DNA of 64,000 nucleotides from contig NC_044574.1 in the NCBI RefSeq assembly GCF_901933205.1, positions 16,787,733 through 16,851,732 on the forward strand. Direction: 5' to 3'. A program made the translations under genes and the position numbers. This document shows positions 40,160 to 50,213 of the stretch, in pieces. How positions within the stretch are numbered: position 1 is the stretch's first letter; each line of letters begins with the position of its first letter. This DNA is from Camarhynchus parvulus. Its lineage: Eukaryota > Chordata > Aves > Passeriformes > Thraupidae. The notes beneath the pieces are model-generated. The model saw nothing but the letters and a program-made list of their open reading frames with translations, ran no database searches and was not told the origin of the DNA.

Positions 40160-40722
40160 TGGCTCTGAGGATGGTGTAAGGGAGGCCCTGGAGAGAGACC
40201 CAGACAAATCAGAGGGCTGAGCGATCACCAACCATACCCCTGGGATGGGCTAATCCTGGATGTATGGGCAGACTGGGGAATGAGTTGCTGGGAAGCAGGG
40301 CTGCAGAAAGGGACCTGGGGGCCCTGACTGATGGAAAGTTGAACATGAGCCAGCAGTGCCCTGGAGCCAGGAGGGCCAGCCCTGTCCTGGGGAGCATCAG
40401 GCACAGCATGGCCAGCTGGGCAAGGGAGAGGATTGTCCTCCTCTGCTCTGAGCTGGGGAAGCCTCACCTCTAGTGCTGGGGGCAGTTTGGGGCACCACAG
40501 GAGACAATACATTACTAGAGAGCATCCAAGGAAGGGCAAGCAAGAAATATTGGGCGTTGGAAACAGGCTCCCCAAGGCAGTGGTCACAGCACCAAGCCTG
40601 ACAGAGCTCATGAAGCATTTGGACAATGCTCTCCATGGTATGATCCTTGGGGTGGTCCTGCACAGGGGTGAGCATTGAACTCAGTGATCCCTTCCACTTC
40701 AGCATACTCTGTCAATCTGTGA
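40160..40722 (+). pseudogene. CR1 LINE copy, ORF2 tail plus 3' end, internally deleted
   Basis: The plus strand encodes remnants of the C-terminal region of CR1 ORF2 (reverse transcriptase polyprotein). Frame 40264-40473 reads AERDLGALTDGKLNMSQQC then a run ending in GKPHL, matching the usual CR1 motif order of a KDLG.L.D.KLNMSQQC box and a later RPHLEYC box. The 3' end follows: GACAGAGCTCATGAAGCATT near 40598, GGACAATGCTCTCC near 40621, GTGATCCCTTCCACTTCAGC near 40684 and a decayed CTCTGTCAATCTGTG tail. From GAGAGCATCCAAGGAAGGG (about 40518) the sequence jumps within 20 bp to GGAAACAGGCTCCCCAAGGC (about 40559), so several hundred bases present in full CR1 copies are missing. A smaller gap is likely near 40235. 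Stops and frame shifts make it non-functional. Confidence 0.9.
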
Positions 40723-43700
40723 ACTACTGTACTTGAATGCCTAGGTGACATCCATGTCTCATTTACAAAAAATTTTACATTTCTGTTAAGTGTGACATTA
40801 TGGCTTGTTTTAGTTTAGGAAAAAGCCAGACAAATATTTTTCTAAAGGATTCAACTTTCTTATCAACAATAAAGTACTCTAGAGATGTCCCACAAAATCC
40901 TATTATGTTACTAAAATTGCACATTATAATATTGGGATTGGTTCACTTTAGCCTTTGGACTGCAGGTCCAGGATGGGTAAAAGGATTCTGAGATCCTGTT
41001 TCCATTATTCTCTGTCCAAGCCCTTAGGAAATATGCTTAATTTGCAACTTTCAACCAACCTTTCATAGATGCCAGGAACCACAGCAGGATGTTTTCAGGG
41101 GGCATGTGAGGAAGGGCTGGTTGAATGTGAGGTCATGATATGAAATATGCAATCAGTTCCTTTCCAACTAGAACTTTATCCACTTAAAACATAAAACCTG
41201 TGGTTCTTACCATTGTTTTTTCTTTTTATTTTATTTTAAATGGATCTTTTGCTGCAAAGCCAAACTATCTCTCTCTTCTACTAAAACACTCCCCTAGAAC
41301 AAACGAGCATTTTTGTTAATGCATGAGGATGGTGAAAGAATTATGATTCTGTTGGATAAAATCTCTTTGTTTAAAATAGTTGCCATTTTTCTAAAGAGAA
41401 ATCAGACACCTTGTTGGTGTTTTCTTATAGTAAACATAAGGTCACTGAGAGGAAACAGGCTATATGGAAGATCATCATGGTATTAAATTACTTCCATCTG
41501 CAAACGCTGTAAATTATGTCGACATAAAAAGAGAAGTTATGATAAGAACTCTGAAGTGTTGTGTATCTGGACTTTAAAATGCTATTCTGCTAAGGACTTT
41601 ATTCTACTGCCAAGATTAAGGAACATGAAGTAATGATTCAGGAGCTGGGCTTTGTCAAAGGAATTCTGCTCTAAAAATGTGCTCCTTCCTGTTGGATTTT
41701 TTTCCATTCTCTATAGAAAACATCATCTTGGATTATTGAGTATTTATTATGATTTTGTATATACTATTTTCTTAGTTCCTAGCTTGACACTAGTTCTAAG
41801 ATCAAGGCTGAGTAAACTTTAGAAAAGTATAAGCTTACTTGCTGTTTCTATTTGTTAATTGTCTCGAAATAGACATAACCTTTTTTTTTAATATATCTGA
41901 GGCTATGAACCAAACAATCTGTTTTATATGTACACATTACTGCATGTACCGAGTACTCATATGTGCAATTTTAGCATCTAATTACTTTATGAAATTTACT
42001 TCAAAAATTAAGTTTTCTAAATTTTCTCTCAGTTTCACCACAGCTGTTGTCACTCATTTCACATGGCACTGTCTTGCTTCATGGCTATGTTTCTAAAACT
42101 ACATATTCCAAAATTTTCTGGAAGGACTTTTACTACATTCTCCCATCAAAATAAATGTTAATTATGCCTCCTCCAAAAATTTAAAAACATGAAAACACAG
42201 GATGAAATGAATGTAGTTTTAAAATTTTGCAATTCCTGTAGTATTTATTGGAAAAATATATATAGAGATCAGTAAATAAATTTCAATTCTTTGAGTGTGA
42301 TAAAAAATATCTAATCTCAACTGAATTTTTCTTCTTTGCTTCCTTTGAAAGGATTTACTTACAATTCTTCAAAGGTGTCTTTTTATACTAAAGGATTCAT
42401 GTGTTTTTTGATTTTTATCAGTTTAAAACAGCATGTTCTTTGCAGTTCATTACATGCCCTGAGAAAAGTTGACATGTGAATTAAAGTTTTTTCTCAAGGA
42501 AGTCTTGCATACTTGCCTAACAAAATACATTACAAGTATAACGAAAACATATATGCACAGACCACAGATATAAACATTTTACAAGGGTAACTCCCATTCC
42601 CGTCTGTCTTCTCTTGTGTATCAAACAAATTACTGCAATGTAACAAAGGAAAGGCTGTTCTTTAAGCTGTTTTTCAGTTGGAGACTTGTCTTTATCTAGG
42701 CACAGAGAGAACAAAAATGTTTATTTACACATGTGGTTCTTTATAGTTGTTACTCAAAAAGTGCTGCGTACAAACATCTAGGATTTCTCCAGCGAAAGTA
42801 ACACAAATGCACACATTGAAGATAATGGCTATAGGTGAAAGTTCCATTTGGCAGTTTTCCACACAGCCTGAAGATATTAACAAGGAGACTTTAGAGAGAG
42901 ATGCCAGATTTCTCTTCATCGCTACCCAAAACATTGTTACAGACATGTCTGGCTCCAGGTCCAAGAATTTCCAGCTAAAAAGAACTCCAGGAGTTTTCTT
43001 TGATTCTTCTTTGGAGGGGCCCCCAGTAGCCCTCCCAAGGAGATGATGGTGAAAGACAGGGATGAAGAAGGTTAGATTTTTTTTAAGGAAGACCGTCTCC
43101 AAAATCTTCAATCTTGAGGACTAAGCTAAGAAAAAAAGATGAAAATATGTAGACCCAGGGGGGCTTAAAACTGGTGGCTCTGCTGTGCTGGGAGACTAGC
43201 AGAACTACACAGCAGGAACAGAACCATGCTTTCTAGTCAGAATCTTTCATTCAAATTTGGGCTTCTTCCTGAAGTATTTTAGCCATATAGAAGATACATT
43301 CTGTCTTACAATTGACTTATTTTATTCTGGCAAACTTTCCTCAACATTGGTCGACAGAATAGTTGATCAGATAATAACACCTGAAAAAACTTTACAAGAG
43401 AGAATCACTGAATCTTAGAATTTCCGTGTAATGTGAAATAATTTGAAATATAGAAATTTTCCGTCATTCATTTACCTGAAAGGCCTATCTACCTTCTCAT
43501 TCAATTCAAAAGTATTTTCCAGTCAGTTAAAACTGTACATTGAAATCTAGTGAAAGTTATTTCATTTTGTTGCTTGCAGAAAAATAAGTTGGTTTTTGGT
43601 GCTGGCAGGAGATATAGTGGAATATTTCCATGGCAAAATAACAGTTGAGATACTACTATAAAATCCTGTAACTACTGTAAGTGGATCATGAAGGCGAAAA

Positions 43701-43979
43701 GCAAAGTATTTTAGAAGTGGCCAGGCAAAGGTCTGTTCTTTTATTTATAATTTCTGAAATTTGTTTGAGATATTGAACAGTTAAAAAATTTATTTCAACT
43801 GTCACACCAACTCTTACAACAGCTCTGATTCCAACAGTTATCTACCTATAACAGGAGTTATAACTGTACAGAAATTATAGGGGAAAATACAGTTCCTGCT
43901 CCAGGATGAAATGCAGTTGGCATGCTCAAAACCTATTCCATGATGACTCCCCATAGACAGGATCTGCAAGTGTAAGCAC
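40723..43979. other. Unique AT-rich non-coding DNA
   Basis: No repeat or gene is recognised. Frames of 128 codons (minus, 42725-43111) and 99 codons (plus, 42747-43046) overlap on opposite strands and lack domains, so neither is credited. Confidence 0.5.
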
Positions 43980-44830
43980 CAGCTAAAGGGGATGGAATAA
44001 AGGTGAGTGGAATGCAGACACCACAGTCAGGCTCTGTTGAAATCCCTGCAGGGAGAGGAACTCAATGGCACTTTGCAGCTGATAAACCACACAGCCCCTG
44101 TCAGCCTGGGGAGATTGGGGAAGATGTCCTGCTCCTGAGCCAACTGCGGCAAAATCACTCTCCTCTTTGTAATATTAACACACACCTCCATCCCAAAGTT
44201 ACCTGTCTCCAAGTTATTATCACCCCTTACCAGGCATATGCTGTATATTCTTTTTGACTGTATCTTTAAAATCAAAGTGAGACAATATTACAAGTGAGAC
44301 AATCAGGCTCAATAAAATTATGTATGCCTAGAGTCACTCAGGTTCCACCTAAACACAAAGAAATAGTATAAAACTTTAGAATGGGCGAAAAGTTAGGGAA
44401 GACTCCACGGTAACTGCTGGGACCAGTTGTTGGGCTGAACCTTTCCTCTCCCCCGTAGCCTTTTGGGAAAGAATCATAGTCTGTGCAGGCTGAATATCTC
44501 ATTGTGGATTAGAGCTTGTCTGTACATTGCTTTGAATGCATTTTTGCAATCAGAAACTATCACCAACAATCCTTGAATCTTAACCTGCCACAATTTTGTA
44601 TTAAGAAGGAGTTATTCTATAAACTGTTAGTGTGAGTCCTTCATGGGCACTGACAGTTGCTGGCAGCAGATATCATACTCAAATAAAGAGGAAAACCTGC
44701 TGAGGGTTCTCCCTTTTGCTCAGGGCAGGATCCCCCAGTACGATGCTGACACTTGTTGGCTGCAAGGGTCTCAGCTTATCTTGTGGCATTGACATACAAA
44801 TTAAACACTAAGGGTCAAGGAAACCTCCCC
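43980..44830 (+). mobile_element. Possible degenerate retroviral LTR (unconfirmed)
   Basis: This tract differs in composition from its flanks and has features in LTR order: a TATAAAAC-like box near 44368, GC-richer text GTTAGGGAAGACTCCACGG near 44392, CCTCTCCCCCGTAGCC near 44445, an AATAAA signal at 44682-44687 followed by GAGGGTTCTCCC, and a GC-richer downstream part to about 44770. The wording recalls avian class I ERV LTRs, but I cannot confirm this from memory. No matched TG...CA ends, target-site duplication or partner LTR was found. It may instead be unrelated sequence with a chance poly-A signal. Confidence 0.33.
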
Positions 44831-46084
44831 TCTTCATATGACAAAGTATGAACTGAAAACTTATATACTGAAATGAATTTACACACATAATTAACTACTT
44901 CTCAGAAGTGGTATATATGATTTCTGTAATTCTATTATCTTTTTTCCAGTATTTAATTAATTAGTACAACTTTAATATTACTCAGCTTTCATATATTCAC
45001 CTTCAAATATTTCTTAAAGACATTTCCTCAAGACTAACCTAATTATTGATTGGTACTCAGAAACTGGCAAGCATCAACTATTCCTTTGCAGTGTTTGTCT
45101 TCCTTACTCTTTTCACTCTTACAATTAAAAGCATTCTTGAATCTTCTTCAAAACAAAAAAAAAAAATATAAACAAGAACTAAAAAATAGAAAAAAACACT
45201 AAATATACACAGAATTATTCCTGTTTATCCTTATACCTGCCTTCATATTTATACCCTCATCATCTAGACCTTATTTCATTTTTATCTTTTGAACTTATTG
45301 CTGCACAACAGAGGACAATTTATCATCCAACTCTTGGAGTTACAAAGCTTTTATTACAGTCCTCACTCACTATCATGATATGAACATTTAATATTAACAT
45401 GTCTTTAATGATTGAACAGCAATTTTAGTCCCCAATCAGATAGAGAACTTAATTATCCAGAGTTGTCAATACAGTATCCTAAGTAAAAAGTTAACAATCA
45501 GTAAATAAATTAATCAATAACAAGTAATCAACACCTTAAATAAACAATTAAAGTAAATATTTTCTTTCTCCCTTAATATCTTAGGCACATGAATACCATA
45601 GACATGCAAAGGTAATAAAAGTTTATTATTAATATTCATCATTGAAGGGGATTAGAAAGAAAACAAATGAAAGACATTAAGTGTTTTCATTGTTCCTGCT
45701 CCAAGTCACTGCAGAATTTCACTTTCTGTCTTATTTATTAAGCAAAAGACAAATTACTCTGATGTTAAAGAAATATAGCAGGGAGGCAAATTAAATATGG
45801 CCAGTGTACTAAAGTATTTAATGTTGTTTTCCTGTAGATACAATTTTCATTTAAGTTTCGCTATCACATTCCTTTAATAAATAATTAAGTAATTAAGCAA
45901 GGCAGACTTTGTGGAATCACTTCAGCAATTAAAACTCCTCTTTGTCCTGTCATCTTTAACAATAAAAGTTTACAGCAGCACAAATGCCAGCTCAGTCTTA
46001 TCATGCTTTCAACCTGTGCTTCCTGGCTTTAGAGAAATGTAATAAAATGAATAGTTGTTATATTTCTTCTAGTAGATCTTTTAG
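44831..46084. other. Unique AT-rich non-coding DNA with an A-rich patch
   Basis: No gene or transposon is recognised. An A-rich low-complexity patch covers about 45149-45199. TAAT- and AATAAA-like strings are common and not informative here. Confidence 0.6.
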
Positions 46085-46335
46085 TAGATCCTAGATATTA
46101 ATGCTAGTAGAAATCAAAAGATCATCTTGTCTGACCTGCTTTATTTCATAAGCCATTACCTTTCATATAGGTACCTTATTTTTAACCCTGCTGCTTCACT
46201 TCAGTTAAAGTGCATTTTCTTAAAGCACCTCATCCAGAAACACATCCAGAAACCCCCCTTGATCTGAAGACAATAAAGTCCTGTACAGAATCCACTATTT
46301 CTTTTGACAATTTGTTTATATGTAACCCAACTTTT
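46085..46335 (-). mobile_element. Old CR1-like LINE 3' fragment (minus strand)
   Basis: The plus strand reads AGATCATCTTGTCTGACCTGC near 46120, then GCACCTCATCCAGAAACACATC near 46225, CTTGATCTGAAGACAATAAAG near 46259, GAATCCACTATTTC near 46288 and GACAATTTGTTT. This is the inverted 3' region of an ancient CR1/L2-like element shared by birds and turtles (AGATCATCTAGTCTGACCTCC ... ATCCACCACTTCCC). It is far more diverged than the other CR1 copies here, suggesting an old insertion. It abuts the plus-strand CR1 that starts near 46340. Confidence 0.6.
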
Positions 46336-46339
46336 AGAA

Positions 46340-47684
46340 TGGAGAAAAGGAAGACCCAGGGCCAGTCAGACTCAGCTTGGAGCCTGACAAAATCATGGAG
46401 CAAATAGATCCTACTGTAAACTGTGCTAAGGCACATGGGAAGTAGGGAGATGATGGTGACAGCCAGCATGGCTTAACTACAGGCAATTTACGCTAGACAC
46501 ACTTTGTGACCCTACTTCAACATGGTTCCAGTGCTGTTTGGTAAGGGAAGAGCAACTGACGCCATCTGCTTGGATTTGTGCAAATCATTTGACACATGAC
46601 ATCTTTGTCTCTAAACTGGATATACAGAGATTTGATTGATAGACCACTCAGTGGACACAGAATTGGCTGGGTGTTCACACTTAAATCTCGATGTCAACAG
46701 CACCATATCCAAGTGGAGAACAGTGATGAGAGCTATTCCTTGGGTGTTGGTATAGGGACTGAAACTGTTTGACATTTGTTGGCAAAACAGGATGACATTG
46801 AGTGCGCCCTGAGCCAGTTTGCTGATGATACCAGACTGCATGTTGTGGTGGACACTCTGGAAAGAAGGAATGCCATCTAAAGGGACCTGGGCGGCCTTAG
46901 AGATGGGTCTCTACAAGCCTCATGACATTCCACAAGGCCAAGTGCAAGGTTCTGAACCTGGGACAGGGCAATAAAAGGCACAAATACAGGCTGGGGTGAA
47001 GAATGGATTGAGAGCAGTCCTGAGAAGAAGGACTCGGGGGCGTTGTTTGACAACATGTTCAACATGACCTGGCAATGTGCAGTCACAGCCCTGAAAGCCA
47101 ACCATGACCTGGGCTGTCAGAAGCAAAGCAGCCATTGTGTTGACAGAGGTTTTCCTATCCCTTTACTCTCATCGGAACCCACCTGGAGTACTGCATCCAG
47201 GTCTGGGGCACCCCATATAAGAATGTGGATCTGTTGGAACAAGTCCAGAGGAAGGCCACAATGATCAGCAGGCTGGAGCACCTCTCTCATGAAGACCACC
47301 TGAGAGCTGCATTGTTCAGCCTGGAGAAGAGAAGACTCCAGGCAGATATTTTAATCTCCCAGTACCTAAAGGAGACTGACAAGAATGCTGGAGAGAGACT
47401 TTTTACAAGGACCTGAAGTGATAGGACAAGGAGTAATAGCTTTAAACTGGCAGAGGATAGGTTTAGATTAGAATTTGAAAATAAATTCTTCACTGTGAGG
47501 GTGATGAGGCACTGGAACAGTTTGCCCAGAAAAGTAGGGGATGGCCCATTCCTGGAAGTGTTCAAGATCAAGTTGAAGACGTTGTTGAATAATCTGGTCT
47601 GGCAGAGGGTGTCTCTGCCCATGGTCAGGGGGTCGGAACTAGATGATATAAGATCCCTTCCACCCCAAATCATTCTATGATTCT
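46340..47684 (+). pseudogene. CR1 LINE, broken ORF2 (RT domain to 3' end)
   Basis: This is the longest CR1 copy in the window, about 1.35 kb. It starts in the reverse-transcriptase domain. Near 46340-46400 the frames read remnants of the KEDPGNYRPVSL box. RT motif A survives as LDLCKSFD at 46570-46593, followed at once by a stop (46597). The catalytic FADD box (QFADDTRL) is intact at 46818-46829 but in another frame, which proves a frameshift between the two. The C-terminal part follows: LNMSQQC-like text near 47060, then 47225-47416 with VQRKATMISRLEHLSHED and FSLEKRRLQADI, a stop at 47414, and 47495-47680 with RHWNSLPRKVGDGPFLEVFK. The 3' end is ATTCTATGATTCT at 47672-47684, the CR1 terminal repeat. 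It is 5'-truncated and dead. Confidence 0.95.
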
Positions 47685-47689
47685 TCTCT

Positions 47690-48480
47690 TCCTCCTCTCT
47701 AATAGAGAGACCACATCACCCCTCAGCAGACCAGCTTTTACAAGGCAAGTCCCATGGTCTAAGTAGCTGAAGTCCTGATTGTGGCATCAGTCCTGTATCC
47801 ACTTGTTGATTTGCTAGATTTGGCTGGCCTTTTCAACCCTTATCTTTGATTGGGAGGTTTGATGACAACACCTCCTACATTCCAGAGTCCCTTCCTGCCC
47901 CACCCAGGACTCTGTAATCCTTCTTGTTATACCTCAGACTCTTCCTGGCTGTACCACTGGTGTCTATGTGAAACAACAGCGGCAGATAATGACCAGCAAA
48001 CTGTTCGATACTTCATAGCCTCCCAGCACCACCTCTGAAATAAACCCCTGGTGAACAGATAGTGTGGCAACAAATAGGGACTTTCACACCTTTCAGGAAA
48101 GAGCTGTCTACAGCTATCACCCATCACCCTTTCTTAATTGCACTATCTGCTATGTGGGGAGCAGGTAGGGCTGGTCCAGCTTCTCTCCTGAAGAGAAAAG
48201 TCTTTCCTCTTCCTTCTGCAGACCAGTGAAGTGAGTTTGGAAGGGCATCTCAGGCTTTGGGAGGAAGTTGTTCCCTCCTAGAAGGTCTTTGCCATTGCAA
48301 CTTTCCATTCTGCAGGCTATTGCCCTGTCTCCCTTCTGTGTGTGCTGGTGGGAGAGTTTTTGTCTGTTTGGTCATGGAACTGCAGGTTCCATGAGCTTGA
48401 AACCTGCTGTCTGTCCTTCTCAGGCTCCCTGTTACATTCTTCTCACTGCCTCCTGCAGCTCAGTCACCTGCTGGTCCTCC
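47690..48480 (-). pseudogene. CR1 LINE ORF1 remnant (esterase-like region), minus strand
   Basis: The reverse complement of 47790-48000 translates to pieces of the CR1 ORF1 esterase-like domain. One is a GHYLPLLFHI segment matching the family's SDYYPLLLFHVG box, followed by a segment in the position of its RDFRALG box. Downstream comes text equivalent to the usual INRWLRDWCHRQ.FGY.DHG region, near 47760-47820. Nearer the ORF1 N-terminus (plus coordinates 48445-48475) the antisense reads QVTELQEAVRR, like the coiled QLEELQEEV segment of CR1 ORF1. Stops and frame changes are frequent. ORF1 is seldom preserved in 5'-truncated CR1 copies. The strand is opposite to the adjacent ORF2 copy, so the two are not one collinear element. 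Confidence 0.75.
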
Positions 48481-49045
48481 ATGTGTCCCTGACCCAAGAG
48501 AAAGGCTTTGACATGGGTAATACTATCTGGCCATCTCAGCAGGATGGCGGGCACTCAGATCAAATATCAGGCAACTTTGCACCATCTATCCTGGCCATGG
48601 CTGATGTCTCCACTCAGATAGACCCACTGAAGGAAGAAGCTGATGGTCAGACCTCAGTGTGCAGAAGTACCCTTGACCTGTGCAGATGGTCACAGAATGG
48701 TGTCCAGTTACTGAGTTGTATGTAATTCAATCTCTCCTATTGCACTCAGATCATGGGATGTTCCTCCTTCAAAGAGGTTCCCTCTTACTCGAACTGCTGT
48801 GTGAACCTCCCCGGCGGATGTGCCACACCATTTTCCCACTCTGGTCATGGTGGTCCTGGTTGCTCGTGCTCTCCAGGGCTGCCTCTGTAGAAGTAAGGGG
48901 CAGCCACTATCACTCTTGGCCCCACAGCTTGACAGCTTCTCTTGTGCAAGCTGCCAAGTCCTGGCAGCTCTTGGCACTCCCCTGGAATTTCCCTGGCTCA
49001 GGAAGCCCACTCTGGATTCCCAGTTCTGCTGCAAAACATGCCTGC
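48481..49045. mobile_element. GC-richer tract, probable 5' continuation of the minus-strand CR1
   Basis: This tract keeps the GC-rich character of the ORF1 remnant and ends sharply near 49045, where AT-rich DNA resumes. Open frames on both strands (126 codons plus at 48680-49060, 108 codons minus at 48708-49034) have no domain I recognise. By position it would be the ORF1 start and 5' UTR of the minus-strand CR1. This is inferred from position and composition. It could be a separate unrecognised repeat. Confidence 0.4.
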
Positions 49046-50154
49046 ACTGAAGTTAAATGACTTGAAATTCATCTTGAAGTCATATTGAAAAATTCCTACT
49101 TCTTATTCATGCTCTTACATTTAAGTGATCCTATGCATCAATTATATTCCTAATTTTCATCAGATGTGAGAATCCGCCTTCTTTGAATCATGGCCTATTT
49201 CTGTTATTTCTGCTGATTTTCTTTTATTTGCTTACATTGAATAGAAGTTTTGACCACTATTCAACCATCAATTTCTATCTGAGTGATTATTAAATTGTCA
49301 TTATCTCTTGTGATGAAATTCAATACTGTGTGATCCATGCAAATACATTACAATACCTTTTGTGTTAAAAAAATTATCCTGTATAATACTTAAATACTTT
49401 AATGCTGTTTTATTACTGCCTGCCTGAAACCTTCAATATTTCTCTGAATGTGAGTCCTCCATTATATATTTTTTTCTTTCTGCACAGCCTGGACAGACAA
49501 TGAATAGATCATGGTTTCCATATGAGTGTATGTCTGTCACAAACTCCTACAGATCTTCCTTTCCAGGCAATGTTCATGAGTGTGCTTATTTGCAATTATT
49601 CTAGGATCCAACCACCCAAACTATTCATAGTTTTACAATAGAGAATGCCTGTTGTAAGTAATGCCATCTGTTATGCCCTCTGTATGTTCTATTTTTTTCT
49701 ATAAAACTTACATGATTTTAGGATAACAACTGAATGAGCCCCCCCAACTGATTTCTCTGGCTCCATTCACGTAACATTTTTCTTGCCAACAAGAACTCCA
49801 GTTTGTTTTGTTTGTTACCCATTTTCCAGCCATCTGGAGGCTAAAATCTACCCTTTTCTTTGTGTTCATCATTGTTCATGATGATCCACATCTCATTTTG
49901 TATGTTGTCTGCCTTGCTCTTTATTTCATAGTATTTAGCTAGGTCTTTGTGGAGTTTACACCATGATGCAGCTTGAATGTGACCACAGCAAAGCTGTGAG
50001 ATTAATAAGGATGTCCTGAAAACATTCTTTCTCTGTTCTCTGGTAGCAATGCCCACCTTTTGGATATGAGACCAGCAGCTGGCCTCTGCTAGACAGGAGA
50101 ATGAGGCAGTTTACTTACGCCAGAAATCTTGCAAAACATGTCAAACAAGTGAGA
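49046..50154. other. Unique AT-rich non-coding DNA
   Basis: No gene or repeat is recognised. Short frames have no domain. Confidence 0.6.
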
Positions 50155-50213
50155 GCAGGGAGGTTGGACCAGATGACACATTGTGGAGCCTTCCAACCTT
50201 ACCCATTCTGTGT
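50155..50213 (+). mobile_element. Short CR1 3'-end fragment
   Basis: GAGCAGGGAGGTTGGACCAG, then ATGACACATTGTGGAGCCTTCC and AACCTTACCCATTCTGTG, match the last 60 bp of a plus-strand CR1 (GGTTGGACCAGATGACCTTTGGAGGTCCCTTCCAACC...CATTCTGTG). Nothing upstream of 50150 looks like CR1, so this is a severely 5'-truncated insertion. Confidence 0.78.

Noticed and set aside
42725..43111. Overlapping 128- and 99-codon frames on opposite strands
   Set aside because: Both strands are open together and neither has a domain, which points to local composition.
43400..43430. AGAATCACTGAATCTTAGAAT as a CR1 3' end
   Set aside because: Only about 20 bp resemble the terminal repeat and the following sequence does not continue as CR1.
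46340..47684. CR1 ORF2 as a functional reverse transcriptase
   Set aside because: A stop follows motif A, motif C is in another frame, and further stops occur downstream. The copy is dead.
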